Below are positions 1 through 13,100 of a stretch of 64,000 bases of DNA, piece by piece. Every line of letters begins with the position of its first letter. Position 1 is the stretch's first letter. The notes under the pieces were generated by a model. It was given only the letters and a program-made list of their open reading frames with translations, was not told where the DNA came from and did no database searches. The stretch is from Apostichopus californicus. Lineage: Eukaryota; Echinodermata; Holothuroidea; Aspidochirotida; Stichopodidae. A program made the translations under genes and the position numbers. Location: the NCBI GenBank assembly GCA_020650975.1, contig JAIPMN010001607.1, forward strand, positions 1-64,000, written 5' to 3'.

Positions 1-115
1 GGTTACCAGGACATTCTAGGCGCGGTAGAATGAGTGTGCTAAGGTTGTGGGGAGACAGGTAAGCTCGTCACTCGTAAATATCCAAACCAGTAAGTTTTGG
101 AGTATTTATTGGTAT
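1..115 (+). repeat. GGAGACAGGTAAG family repeat, copy A (cut by window edge)
   Basis: The stretch carries the family signature GTGCTAAGGTTGTGGGGAG followed by ACAGGTAAGCTCGTCACTCG and then TATCCAAACCAGTAAGTTTT. It is nearly the same as the copy at 11405-11580, including the long variant of the downstream flank. The left part lies outside the window. Confidence 0.75.
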
Positions 116-761
116 CTAGCTTGCTGGCAAACATGTTTGACTTGAGGATGTGGTTTAACCTATTGCTGCAGAGTTTTGTAGAGTTAATGTAGCATACGGT
201 AAACAACTCAGTGTAGCTTCTCTACAATCTCATACCATTCTAAAATGGTCAAACAATTTTCCGAACAATTTTCTTGTGAGGTTTCCAGTGAACAGTTTAC
301 AGACGTTGATGAGGATTAAGATACAGAATGGATACAGTTAATAGCAACAGCATCTTAGTCGAGGTTGACTAGATATTGTAGGAAAGATGAAACAGTTTGA
401 TGCATGAACACCTTTTCTTCTGTGATGATATTTTGTGCAAACAACTACTGTATGTTATGAGAGTTCCACAATATTTATGATTGCACTTCCTTTCTGTCAT
501 CAACCCTCTTACTTTCCTAACCTCACAATCAGAAATGACTTCATAATAATATTTTGAACGATTTAGCAAAAGGTCTCCTTGCAGAATCTACCAAGCTTGC
601 TCAGGATTTTCATGGGAATGAGTGTTTCTTTACATGATTTAAAAGGATAGTGCAGGAAAATTTATTTTTGACCAATGAAATAAGAACATATGCTATAAAG
701 TATCCTGTTGAAATTGTATGCAATTCCTACGTTACATTTTCACACTTTTGATAGTTGAAAT

Positions 762-1096
762 CAAGGGCGTAGGAACCTGGGGGGGGGGCACCAGCCCCCC
801 AGTGAAAAATATGGGGGGGGGGGCGGAAGTATCATTCCACCCCCCCCGCTCCGCAAGTCAGAAAACCCCATTTGGAGCACCAAATTGCATCTAAGACCAG
901 GTGAAAATGCAAAATTATTTACAAAATGGAGTGGGTGTTTGAAGTGTGCTATATTGCACCAAATTGCATCTGAGGCCACCTGGAAATGCAAAAAATTCCA
1001 AAGGGGGAGGGGGACACCCCCTTCCCTTAGACCCCTCTCCCAGGCCGGCCATCAGTCTTCAGCCCCCCCACTCAAAAGTACCTTCCTACACCACTG
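762..1096. mobile_element. hAT-like MITE, 335 bp
   Basis: The element is flanked by an exact 8-bp direct repeat GTTGAAAT (754-761 and 1097-1104), the target-site length typical of hAT transposons. Its ends are imperfect inverted repeats: left CAAGGGCGTAGGAACC, right CCTTCCTACACCACTG (reverse complement CAGTGGTGTAGGAAGG). G-runs and C-runs sit just inside the ends. Two similar blocks, each starting CACCAAATTGCATCT near 879 and 956, repeat within it. There is no transposase frame, so it is non-autonomous. Confidence 0.75.
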
Positions 1097-3229
1097 GTTG
1101 AAATTGTAGCTGTTCCTACCAATAGTGAACCTGAAGCAAAACAGGTGTGATGCCATAGTTGCACCGTGACTGTTAAATGGTTTGTTTCTATCTAGTTCAT
1201 TTTTAACGTAGAAGAAAATTGTGGTTACAATTTACAGAAGAAACTCAAAAGAAATCTGTTTGCTTCAAGTTCACTTCTGGTCCAAAATATTCAAATCATC
1301 AAATGTTGTTATCTCGAAAAACGATACATTGGAATTGAATGCACTTCCACTAGGATGCTTACAATATATTCCTCTTTCATCAGCCAAATTAAATTTTCAC
1401 AGGTTGGCCTTTCCTGTCAAGGAACTAAATGCTATCAAACCTGTGGTTACCAAGATGGTAAGATGACATAGATGCAGATAGTTAAGATTTGACTGGCAGA
1501 TTGATATCAGAAATTGAAATTATTTATCTCCTCACTCCTGTTTGCTTGACAATCAGTCATAAATCAAGGCTGAGACAAACTACTCAATTGTAATTCATTT
1601 TGCATTAGTAAATAGAAAATATAGGGGCCACAGGAAGTTTAGAATGTCTTGTAGCCCCTGAAATAATGACTACAGAAGCTTTAGCAATATCTCTTGCTTT
1701 GGAAGGAGTTTATCTGCAGTGCCCCGCAAATGAAAGTAGCTCCCAAATGAAGTCTTTGCTCCTTGCCTCAGGTCTCCAAGTGATTTTGTATCTCTTAGTT
1801 GTCTGAATTCTAGTAACCTTGGCATTTTGAATCCTCTAAAGAGTAGCCTGGAGCGTAGAGGATTAAAATTGTTATCTCTACTAGGGTTGCCTACTTCAAA
1901 TTGGTTATCAATCAAAGGAGCTCAAGTTCAGTTGCATCTGGAAAAATCATATTGCAACTTTATATTTTTCTGTTTGCTTAAATTTGGGTGGAGAAGGAAT
2001 ACTCGGGCTCTGTTACACAATGGCGTGATTCCAGAATATGAGTTTTTAAAATTGGATATCTTGAGATTTATCGGTATGATTACCAACTTTTTGAACTCAC
2101 ATTGTTGCTTCAAGGACTGGGGGTTAATCTGTTGCCATGTCCTTTAGCTCACAGTATTATTCTGCAATTGACACTTAAGCTTCTTTAATAAAAGTAAAAC
2201 TGACAAACTGTATGCAGAAATTTAGTGAACATTGATAAAATAGTCCAAGGTACCAAATTTGACCGTTTGTTATATTTTTGTATCGAATCTGATATTGACA
2301 TTCAAAGAGCTATCCAAATTAAGTTGAATACTCCATTAAAAGCCAAATGAATTAGTGCCTCAAAAAAATGAAAACTGTAAATGTGTCATTTGAGTCCATA
2401 AACGACACACATGTGATTCTTTTTGTTCTCTTAGGGAGATACCAAGTCAGCAACTTTTAGTCATCAGTCTTGCATGTTTTGGAGAGTATTTTCTTATATC
2501 GACTAAACTTGCTATTTATCTCACTCTTCTCTTACCTGTCTCCACGCTACATATGCACTCAAATTTGCCAATACTATGTACACCATATGGCCCCTGGACC
2601 CCATGTCTACATGTCTTCAAAACTTCACACACTCGCTTTGCTTGGACTGGTGCTTGTAAAGGAGGAGGATAGGATGTTGAATAAAATCTTCAACATCATT
2701 TTCATCAAAGTAACAAGCAATCCCACTGCTTACACACCTGCTGGTAGCATTGCAACAAAAAAATGCCCGTGGTTAAGATATTTTGACTACAGAATGTCAA
2801 GATCGGTCTAAAAATCACAGTTTTCATTACTTTTCCTTTACTCTATCATCGCAGACGAGATAATGTTCTTGTACATGTGTGATAGCCACTACTATTGTGA
2901 CAAATATCAGCTGTTACTATTAGTCAAAGTTCGGCACACTCCTTCGAGCTCAGAGCATTTCCGTGACTTACACTTAATGTATGAGCATGTATATACTTTA
3001 AGAGTCTATTAAGATTAAGACTATGCTGTATGTTACAAATAGGTCCCTGTGTTCATTCTTCTAGCCTACAATGTAGGCCAGAAACTTTGTCAAATGCATT
3101 GTAAAAATATAACTGTACAAAAGAAGCCATGAAAATGTTAACAATGGCTTGTTTGCAGTCAGATATAAATGAAAGATGTCAGTTTTGCTTTAGCCTGGAA
3201 AAAAAAAACTGTCAACAGTATGATTACAG

Positions 3230-3403
3230 TATTCACTTTGTTACTCGCTCACCTGTCTCTCCACAACCTTAGCACCCTCGTTCTACCGTGCCTAGCATGC
3301 CTTTTAACGCTGTGCGCCCTCCTATGGCCAGCTCCTCCAGTCAATGCCCTCCCTTCTCATTCTACCATCCAAAGTGCCAACATTGTGCGTTTTGTTGTCC
3401 ACA
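3230..3403 (-). mobile_element. GGAGACAGGTAAG family repeat, copy B, flanked by 22-bp direct repeat
   Basis: It reads on the - strand with the signature GGTTGTGGAGAGACAGGTGA. It is bounded by a 22-bp direct repeat (3208-3229 and 3404-3425, starting ACTGTCAACAGT, one mismatch). This looks like a long target-site duplication and makes the inserted unit 174 bp. A duplication this long suggests a retroposition-type insertion rather than a cut-and-paste transposon. Confidence 0.7.
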
Positions 3404-4225
3404 ACTGTCAACAGTACGATTACAGGGGTTTAATACCACGATCACTATTCCACTAATATGACCAACAGCTGACGTTACAATGTTAGTATGGGCAGGGAGC
3501 TGTTACATAGCAGCTCCATGCTTCTTACCCAAGACATTTCTGAGTAGTCTTTCCTTCGTTAGTGTTCATTGTAGTACAACCACTCTGGCAATAAAGTGGG
3601 TTTGTTTTGTTGCCATCTATCCAGAGAGCATGCATTGACTCAATCTCAAGCAGGATATATATAGGATATATGCATGTTTAGTGTGTTGGAGATTGGATGA
3701 TGACTACCCCACATTCTCAAGTTTTCCGTTTCAAGATTGCTGGGTATTTTGGACAGCTCATGCATGAATCCAATCAAATATCCAATGCAATCACTTCTCA
3801 CATTTGAACAGAATCAATTTCTATCCTTGGTTTTGTTCAGAGTTTTTGGCAATGCCCTAACCTCCTTTGATTAAAATTTCTTATTGTGATTTTAGTGTGG
3901 TAATAAATGTCTGGAAGTCAAAATGTTGTTCCATGAGAGTAATCAGTCATTTGAATGTAGGTTCTGCTAGTTTGATCAATTGCTTCTGAGTAATATGAGT
4001 AATGACTGGTAAAAAAATATTGACCAAACTGAACAGGCTGCCTAACTTAAGAAAGAAATGATCGAACAATGTGCCGACACTTAGGAGGCATGATGAATGT
4101 GTATATAATGGCTTAACTAAAGGAGTTTTGTATGCTGAATTGCCCATGTGACTATGGATGAGGAACTGCCAGGTGAACATAGTTAATGTATTATACATTT
4201 AATTTTGTAAAGCAAACGACAGTCA

Positions 4226-4345
4226 GAAGAGGGCCAGTGGAGGTACAGTACTAAACCAGTACCAATTTTGGCAGGTTAGGTAGGTGGGAAAGTACATAAT
4301 TGAAGGGGAGACAGGTAAGTAATGTCAGTCATAAATGAAAAACAA
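4226..4345 (+). repeat. GGAGACAGGTAAG family repeat, copy C
   Basis: A diverged + strand copy, recognised by GGGCCAGTGGAGGTACAGTA near its left end and GGGGAGACAGGTAAGTAATG followed by TCAGTCATAAAT at its right end. The middle resembles the copy at 20885-21030, which shares the GTGGGAAAGT block. Confidence 0.6.
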
Positions 4346-7300
4346 TTAGATTTCGGGTTTGCAATTGTCAGCCTACCACATCAGTGTAATGAACAAAATC
4401 TTTCAATTGGAAATCATGTGGCAACCTCTCCTCTCGCCGAAATCATTTAGAAGTATAGAGCACATATTATATTCAGTATTTTGGAAGTTGAATGTTCTTC
4501 TAGGTCCAATGCAGTCATCTACCACAGTATTACTATGCTTTACACAGCTGGCTCTGGAAGTGAGGCATCGGGAAGACTTTTAGGTACAATACAACTGCAT
4601 GTGCCACAGCTTGCTAGTAAAATAGCCAACATTCAGTCTTACGATGCTACCAGAAATTTAGCTTTTAGCATCCAGAGTAAAATACTTGCTACATTGTTCC
4701 AGCAAACAAAAGGAGTTCAAACTCGATACATGGTAGGGCCTTATTCTGGGTGGTACAGTAATTCTAGCAGCTTGCAGACATAATCATCTGTTAGTCCATA
4801 TTGAGAAGGTTTATTTAGTTTAGATATTGCAAAGTTATGGTTAATTCTGTCTTATAGGTTGCAATTGATACAATAACATTTGTTTAAAAGTTGTTGAAGG
4901 TATTGCCAAAAATACAGTGATGAATGAGTTTGCGAAGAATAAATGACAAAAATGAAATGTATGTTTAACATGAAGAGCCTATAGATAGTAAATTATAAAA
5001 TATTTAATTTTATTAGCTCACGAACCAAACAGGATGTAACAGTATAGCTCTTGTGTAGTGATTTCAGAAGAGCTTGATCTCCTTGGGACTTTAGACTTCA
5101 AAATTAGTGATGTTGAGTTCCCGACGGATCCCTCAGGACAGTGGTTGAAGACCAATGGCTCACATTCTGAGTGTAAGACTGTTCACACTGGGAAGTTGAT
5201 CTCGAGCAAGGCATCCTATCCGGATCAGAACCTCAAATTTGCTTCTTCTCCAGGATGAACAAGGACCGAAGAAGTTTATCTTGAAAGCCCAACCATGGGT
5301 TAGCTGGGATTCTTGTGTGAAAATGCTTCATATCTGTCTTCCCCAGTAATTGAGCGATAGGCATTTACAGTACCTCTCATAACTATCAATCACTGGTCCT
5401 ACTTGACCAAGGACAGGTATGGCTTTAGTTCCTTGGAGAGATATTTTCGGTTAAAGGCCTTTGTTTTGGGGATACTTTTACAACCTTTGTACCAAAATTT
5501 GTATCGTAATTGTTCATTGGTTTATATACTGTAGGTTGATCATCTGATTATTTCAGGGTATTATTGAAGTCAAGTCTACTGTATGTGTGGTGTGAGCTAC
5601 CACACCATTAGTGTTGTGTCATTAGATTTTGTTTTGCATATTAGCTGGATAATAATTTCCTTGTGCTATATATGATAACACAGTGAAAAAATGTTTGAAA
5701 CTTCATGTTTCCTTGGCAACTTATCAGTGACATATTTGAAGTAAAGGCATTAATTTCAACAATCCGTGAAAAATTTCTTCCATATTTCGTCCATACTAAC
5801 TTACATCAAGGCATACGTGATTAAGTCTTCCCAGATATGTCATCATTTCTTCATAGCAATACCACACTGGAATTACTTCACTGTACAATACATCATGGAC
5901 AGTAATGTAATTTGGATGGTTCTCTCAAAGCTTGGATTCTGCTCGTACCATGTGGAACCTCACTTGTAATTTCATCAGAAACATATGGTGCCGGTGGCAA
6001 ATGCATGCCATCATACTCTCTCACTATTAAATAGTTAAGTTATACAATGCAGAAATGAAGTGGGTTTTGATATTAAAAGGTAATCCAGCGTAAGAAGACA
6101 TCATGCAGCTGTAGACATACCCCAAGGCATGCCATGCAAATAATAGTATTTAAACAATCGCCTCAACTGCAAATAATAGCTAGTAAATCCAATAAACGTG
6201 TGAAGGTACTTGCTTATCTCTGCTAAAGAGGATCAGACCTCTCATTTTAACAAGTGAAACTGCTTAAAAATTGTCCTAGCTCAGAAGGGCATCCAATAAG
6301 AAATGAATAAACTAAAGACAGCTTCATGACAAATCTCTAAATAGAATGCCATGCCTTTCATACTTATGATGGAAGACTTTATCAATTAACATTGAATTTG
6401 TGTAACATGTGTTGATGTCATAAAAATGGAGATTGCAACTTGGTGCACAAAGTATTGAGAAAATGGAAACAAGTAGGGGATAAAGGACAGAGGGTGGGGA
6501 TATAAGGTAGGAATTATTGCTGTGAAATAGATGTCTAGGCTGTTAATGCAATCTGATTTTGCCGAACCATATCTCATCACCATTTTAACTTACCTGCCTA
6601 AAAAGGCAAAGTTTAGCAATGCAGTCAAGTATGCATGTGTGTGTGTGATGTCCTAGTACTTGGTGTAAAGATTGGAAAATTAAGCTTTAAGTAAACACTT
6701 AAAAAGTATTAGCTTGATTAAATGTTTAGTACAACTTCAACTGACCAACAATGGGGGTGCTGATGTCATGATGAGTACTTCAGTACTTAAGTACTTCTTA
6801 ATTGATCCAAATTTTGTTGAAGTAATCAATATCAATATGCATAGCAAACTCTTACATATCAAAATATTGGTCATTTGCTAACTTTAGATACTGTCAATTG
6901 TAGTTTATTTTACAAATTCATAGCTGGCTATGTCAAATTACTGCCGAGACAACCAGAATGTGGAACCATTTATAACTGCAGATGAGAGAGAATGTCATAA
7001 ATTCAATAAAGTAAAATCATCTATTGTTTGTTAGAATCTTGGAAAAGACAGCTATTCCCTAAACTGCTAAATTGGACTCCTTCATATGTGTTAATAATGA
7101 TCCCATTCGGTACTTTATAAGTTTTACGCACTCAAAATATTGTGGTTTTGGAATTTGTTTTCTCATTTGGCCTTTTAGTATTTTTTGTATTTGTGTGACC
7201 TGTGTATACTCTTTATTGTAGCATTCAACCCCACAGATACAGAGGTAAGTTGGCAAAACATAGCCAATTCCTTGTTAAATTTGGTCCCTTTGTCACATTT

Positions 7301-7717
7301 GCTGTCTGTAAAAACTTAGGGTGGCGAACCTTTTCGAATAATAGCTTTAACAATATGGCATTTTTGTTGCAAAATTAATTGTAGGCTGTCACTTCAGCTC
7401 ATTGTATATTGAGTTTGAACCTTGAAATGGGTGTTTTAACCCCCATATATGTGTATATGGACTACCACAGCTTAGTAGTTCATACAACTGGTTAGTACTG
7501 TCTTTGTTTCCTAACTGAGTATAGCAATAACTTGGCAAACAAAGCTGGAGGAAGTAAATTATACACTATTGCCATGTTAGTCCAAGTAACTTACTCTGAT
7601 CTAAAACATGTTTTGAAGATGTTATGTGCATGTAATGAAACTCCTTCCAGCAATCTATCTTACTGTTTTTTATTCATTATTGTTTAAAGGAGGAAGAGCT
7701 ACAATTAGATATTTACT

Positions 7718-7862
7718 TTGCTCCTCGCTTACCTGTCTCCTAACAACCTTAGCACCACGTTCTACTGTGCCTAGTATGTCCTGGTAACCTTTTAACACTG
7801 CGCGCCCTCTATGACCGGCCCCTCCAATCATTGCCCTTCCTTCTCATTCTACCATTCAAAGT
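7718..7862 (-). repeat. GGAGACAGGTAAG family repeat, copy D
   Basis: A - strand copy. On the + strand it reads TTTGCTCCTCGCTTACCTGT, then CCTAACAACCTTAGCACCAC, and ends CTTCTCATTCTACCATTCAA. It is collinear with copy B over its whole length, including the GCGCCCTCTATGACCGGCCC block. It defines a family core of about 145-175 bp. Confidence 0.75.
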
Positions 7863-8307
7863 GTCTACACGTGATTTTCAAGTGGATTTTCTTCCTTCAG
7901 ATTTCGTTCACAGTGATATTCACAGTGATTTTTCCTTTCACTATCTATGCATAATAGTGAGGATGATAACTAATAGAAACAGCCTCTGTAGAAAAAAACC
8001 ACTCAGGGTGCATAACAAGGTTAACCAGATTTTCATATAAAATAACCAGGATTAGCTCACATTACCACACTTGATTCATGCATACATCATTCTCTTTGCA
8101 CAATTAGGATCATTGAATTATATTTGGGGATTCTACAAGAAAACGTAGTGCTTCTTACACATGTAGAAAGAATGATGAGACGAGTAAACCAATGACTATC
8201 CTTAGGTTCAAACACAACTGGTAGACTTAATCCCTTTTTGCTTGTAAAAATTACGCGGAACTGCTGTTCCACATGTTTTATATCAGACTTGAGACGTATA
8301 ATTTAGT

Positions 8308-8412
8308 TTGCTTTACTCCCTTACCTGTCCCCCCACAATTTCAGTGCTCTCACTGTACCGTGTCTAGAGTGATCTGGTTACATTTTAGCAATGTACACCC
8401 TCTATGCATAAG
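8308..8412 (-). repeat. GGAGACAGGTAAG family repeat, copy E (partial)
   Basis: A diverged - strand copy starting TTTACTCCCTTACCTGTCCC, then CACTGTACCGTGTCTAGAGT and GTACACCCTCTATG. It lacks the distal part found in copies B and D (the stretch ending in TTCTCATTCTACCAT). Confidence 0.6.
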
Positions 8413-10004
8413 CTAATAATAGTACTAAATATATCACTTTTGACAGCTTTGTCTGATGTATTGATATCAGTCTTCTAAAGTTGGCAGTTGATGCAAGTTG
8501 AGGTCAAAATCTGCCGATACAATTAGTGCATATAGAGAAAATGTTTGGCCAAAACAAATTTATCAGAAAAAAAAACACATGAACACTGGTTACTCGACAT
8601 ATTGGAAATTAGAATTCCATTATTTCTAGAAGAGCATTGTCCTCACCTGGGTTTTTTTTGTGATAATTTACTATTAAAAGTGTTTTTGACCACAAAGATA
8701 TCAGTTGTCATTGCAGATAATTAACCTCCAGTATTTCAAAGATGGATTATTGGGGAACAATTGACATTGATATCAAGGTCCTCTTTATTTAATTTTCCTT
8801 TCATATAACAAAATGTTACGTCTATAACCATTGGAGGGGTTGTCATTCTGGTTGTCTTTAAGGGTCATAAGTATATTACTTAAAATTCTGCCAGAAGTGA
8901 CATAATGGTCATTCATGTGGAAGCATGGAGTTGTCATCCTTTTAATTCTTGTTTGAGTGTTTTATCAGACCTCATGATGAGGCAACATATTTAACCAGCT
9001 GAAATCTGCTAAAGTATACTTTACTTAAAAGTGTAAGTTGATGAACCTTAGCTGTTGTATCTATGCTTGACTCTTGCTCTTTTTAAGTTTGGTATGTGTA
9101 TCTAGCTGGCATGAATAAGAAAATTCAAGAATTGAAAACCTCTTAAGGTAATTATAATGTTCAGTATGCTTCAGCCGATTGGCAGATGAATCATTACATG
9201 ACGGCTCCTGCAGGATATTGCTACACTTGCATCAGTCTGCCCATTCAAATGTGTCACTTCCTGAACTTAGCAGTAGATCAGATACCTTTTTATCCACTAC
9301 TTTATGGCTGTTTATAGCTTTCATGAGCATCAACAACTTGGCAATAAAGCTGTAAGTTCTCTCAATGGTGGTTATTGAAAATAAGTGATATTGCCTCTCC
9401 ACCAAAGATATGAACCAAATTGAAAGGAAAGGAATTGTGTTCCATGTAGCATCTGTAAAGTATATTATTATAAATATGATGTCAGTTGTGAATTGAGACA
9501 GGGCCACTGGAAAACATTTTTACAATGTACATTATATAATATATAGTACTGTTATAAAGTGTTGTGATGAAGTCACATGTATATACTATGCTACTTTAGG
9601 TGTAGAAATTTTACTTGGTAATAGTGCAGAAAACCTCTTGGGAGTGTAATATCAGCACATATCAGCATATATGTACAGTATGTGTGATATATTAAAGCTT
9701 TACTTACTGCAATGTCTAATTCATCATTCTGTGAAACCTGTCAAATTGTAAAACATTTTACTTTATCTTTGGTAAATAGTATTAATGTTGTTTCGACAGT
9801 CAGGTGTAACTTTTGAAAGGAGTGAGATGATCCTTTGAAAACTCTTGCTATTTTATCCCTGATTTATTTAATTGCATAAGTACTGCATATTTCATTGCCA
9901 TAATTAATGTGCCAGATCCAAGATTCTGATAATTATTATCCTGATAATGTTATAAAGACTGGTTGAACTCAATGTTGAAGGTGTTTTTTTTTATTTTTCC
10001 ACAG

Positions 10005-10130
10005 GGAGATCAGCTATGCCTTGCCTGTGCCCCTCAGTCAAAGACCTCTGATCGATCATCGGAGCAGGTCTTGCTAGCAGCTCAAGGGTTTGGAAATAGA
10101 CTCTGTTTTCTGGAAGAGGCATCTTCTCAG
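10005..10130 (+). CDS. RYR: RyR exon (1st recognised): N-terminal beta-trefoil start
   Basis: Forty-two codons, phase 0 at both ends, acceptor TTTCCACAG and donor GTATGC. It contains [14 protein letters not shown], a hallmark of the RyR N-terminus. The boundary falls where vertebrate exon 2 starts (after FLRT). Before LAAQ the loop is a few residues longer than in vertebrates ([17 protein letters not shown]). A start Met is absent, so at least one coding exon lies upstream. The following intron is 16.65 kb. Confidence 0.95.
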
Positions 10131-13100
10131 GTATGCCCTATTTCTTTTGGTGCGCTATGTTCTTATAGCATTAGATGCATTGAAATTTTCTCTTAAAGTT
10201 TGTTCTTTACATCTTGTTTCTTGAAGTAATAAAAACAATTGCTTAAAGGTTGTAAAAGAAAATTCATGTTTCAAGCCCAACCTCTCCTGTAACAGTTCAT
10301 GTGCTTATTCATGTTGTAAGATTATGGTTATCTAAGCAGTCTAATATGCCTACAATGACCCTATCATCTTAATCAAGTTAGGATAGGTTGACAGGTGCAT
10401 TGACAGGTTGTCTAGAAGGTGTTTGAAAGACAGTATTATTGTTAGTTAGTACACAGTACATACAACCCTTTAGGCATTGTGGAAACCTACAGTATGGTGT
10501 TGCTATCCTAAGAGCAATTTAGAATTATCAAAATGGAGAGCACAAACCCCTTCTAGGCTTCAAAGTGTCTTGCTTTTGAGTTACATGTGAAAATCTTGTA
10601 GATCACAAAACAGCTACCCTGTGTAGCATAGTAATGTTAATTTATATTTAACACAAGTATTGGGTTTCACACACAGAGGAAGCAGACAAAACTGAAACAT
10701 GGCAACAAAACTGAATAAAGCTGTAATGCATTACAAACGGCCCACTGAACTGAACATAATTTGAGCTTCTCAGGTTTGAAAAGTCGGTCATAATGATTAA
10801 AAAGTTATATAAAATGTTACTGAAACTTAGCTTAACAGTTTCTATGCCAATGCTGTCAAAATGCATACAGTGGTGAATTGCCCAAAATAATTCTAGGTCT
10901 TGCTGTTCTGTTTTTCTTGACTCACAGGAAACTTTCCAACATTAGTTTGATTAAATGGTTTTTGATCCTTTGCCAGAGGCAAAAGGAATCTATGAGATGG
11001 TGATGACGTGTGTGAATATGGGTATGTGGGAGCGTATGTGTGCATTTATGTGTGGGAAATCTTGGCTCGTGACCTAGAAATCAAGAAGTACATATTGTGT
11101 CAACTTCATACTTGGGATGTGGAAACATGGTAGTGATTGCAAGATTTATTTCGCTCCTCACTTACCTGTCTCCTCACAACTTTAGCACCCCCACAACAAC
11201 TACCAGGAGAACCTTCATATGAAGGTCGCTCATGCAAAACAGCCCCCAAATACCTCCCTTATACCAGAAAAGGATACTTATCGGGTTGGAAAGGACGTCT
11301 AGGATATCCAGAATCCGATGAAAGAAAAAACTCCCGAAACTCCTGCTACCGTAAGAACTAAATCCAAAGGAAAATTTCTGATCGAAAAAATGCCTGTAGG
11401 CACTTAAGATGGTAGAATGAGAAGGAGGGGCAATGACCGGGGAGCCGGTCATGGAGGGTGCAAAGTGTAAAGGGGTTACCATGGACATTATAGGCACGGT
11501 AGAACAGGTGCTAAGGTTGTGAGGAGACAGGTAAGCTCGTCACTTGTAAATATCCAAACCAGTTTTGGATTAACTATTGGTATCTGTGGCAGTCAACGGT
11601 CATTTGAGGTCACCATGCAGGCGCCATTCTGAAGCCTTGTAAGCTTGAAAACTTCAGAACACAAACCTTGGATTAATTTGGATCCAAATAAGTAAAATTT
11701 ACAAACCGTTTGTTTGGTCAATGGATGTTTCATGAATTTTGATAAAACTGTGATACAGCCTATTGATCCTAAGGTAGTAGATCATTTGGTATGCCCAGGA
11801 ATGTTGGGTCAGGGTCACACAGGATTATTTGCATAGCACTTTTTCTCATTTTGAGAGAAATATGTGTATGTTAACAAAAGTACACAAAGAAGAAGTCAAA
11901 GCCGGGAAAATATACAAAATGAATTTCTTCAACAGGAAGAAATGGATTCACCAAATTTACTGAAAAATGCCAACTGATTGTTGCATAGTGCATCACTTGG
12001 GGACGTCTGCCATTTAATCAAATATTATCTCGGGGTCAGCTTGGTTCATTATTTCAAACTAAAGGTGTGAAGTGGGTTATTGTCACACTTGGTGATTGTC
12101 ATCATTGAGTGGGATGCAATTTGTGGTGAGAGCACATAGGATATAGTACTGATGCTCATGTACTGGTCATAAACATTCTCTGCAATGTATCTAATAGTAG
12201 ACTTGTAGCACAGGTACAACAGCATGAGTATGAGTTCCAGTAGAATGGCCCTTGGCATGAGTACAAGTATAGGGCTCTATATTATGAGTGCAAGATGCTG
12301 AATTAGTTCTTATACTACCATCAAAAGTACAACTGCAGACAATAAATAGGGTACAATGAGTAAAGAGTATGGACCCATTACAAGTCTGTGTAAGGTATTC
12401 ATCATTTGTAGTAGTAGTAGTAAGTTGAGTCTCTTCTATCCGACATGCTCAGTGATTAACCTCCGCCACGTATCACGATCTTGTGCAAGATTTATTGCTT
12501 CCTCGAAGTTGTTAATGTTAACGTCCTTAAATTGCGACTTCATTTATCCAAGCAAGGTAGTCACAGGCCTTCCTACTGGTTTAGCAGTATGTCTCAAAAA
12601 TCTCAATCTTCTATGTGTGACTATGGATGACCAAGGTGTTTTGTTGGTTTCATTGTAGAGTTCATCGTTTGATAACCAATTGTTATTGGTCCATCTAATG
12701 TTGAGAATATTACGAAGTAGTCTCCTTTGAAAAGTTTCAATTTTGTGATCAAGATCCTTCGTTGTGCCCCACAGTTCGCGATTGTACAAAAAAAATACTC
12801 TTTAGTAAAACCTCGAAAATCCTAAGCTTAATGTTTCATCATTTGCAGTAGTCAATAATTAAAGACAGGTTAGAGGCATTTCAACTTTGCATTGAAGTTT
12901 TACTGCTGCTTTTAGGTCACAAATGTGGCAACGATTCCACGTAATGTTGGTAAGAAAGTTTTATGTCAATTTTAGTGTTTCGGCTAATTTGTGGGGGGTG
13001 GGGGGTGTTCGGGAGGAGGGAGGCTAACCTTATCTTCCATTCAATTAATTTACTTTCAGTTTTTTGAGTCACACTGATGGAATTTCCTAAATATCAAGCT

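Larger units (their letters stand above)
1..10004. other. Upstream region without recognised exon
   Basis: This lies 5' of the first recognised RyR exon and is probably promoter-distal sequence or an upstream intron. I see no open frame resembling a known protein on either strand. It holds a hAT-like MITE (762-1096) and copies of the GGAGACAGGTAAG repeat family near 1-115, 3230-3403, 4226-4345, 7718-7862 and 8308-8412. The missing RyR start exon, expected to be only about 45 bases, could hide here or lie left of the window. Confidence 0.6.

Noticed and set aside
3169-3456. 95-codon + strand open frame
   Set aside because: It lies across a dispersed repeat copy and its flanking duplication.
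7222-7244. 23-base candidate RyR start-side exon with good splice signals
   Set aside because: It would read FNPTDTE, but the vertebrate boundary expects FLRT before this junction, and the similarity is too short to trust.
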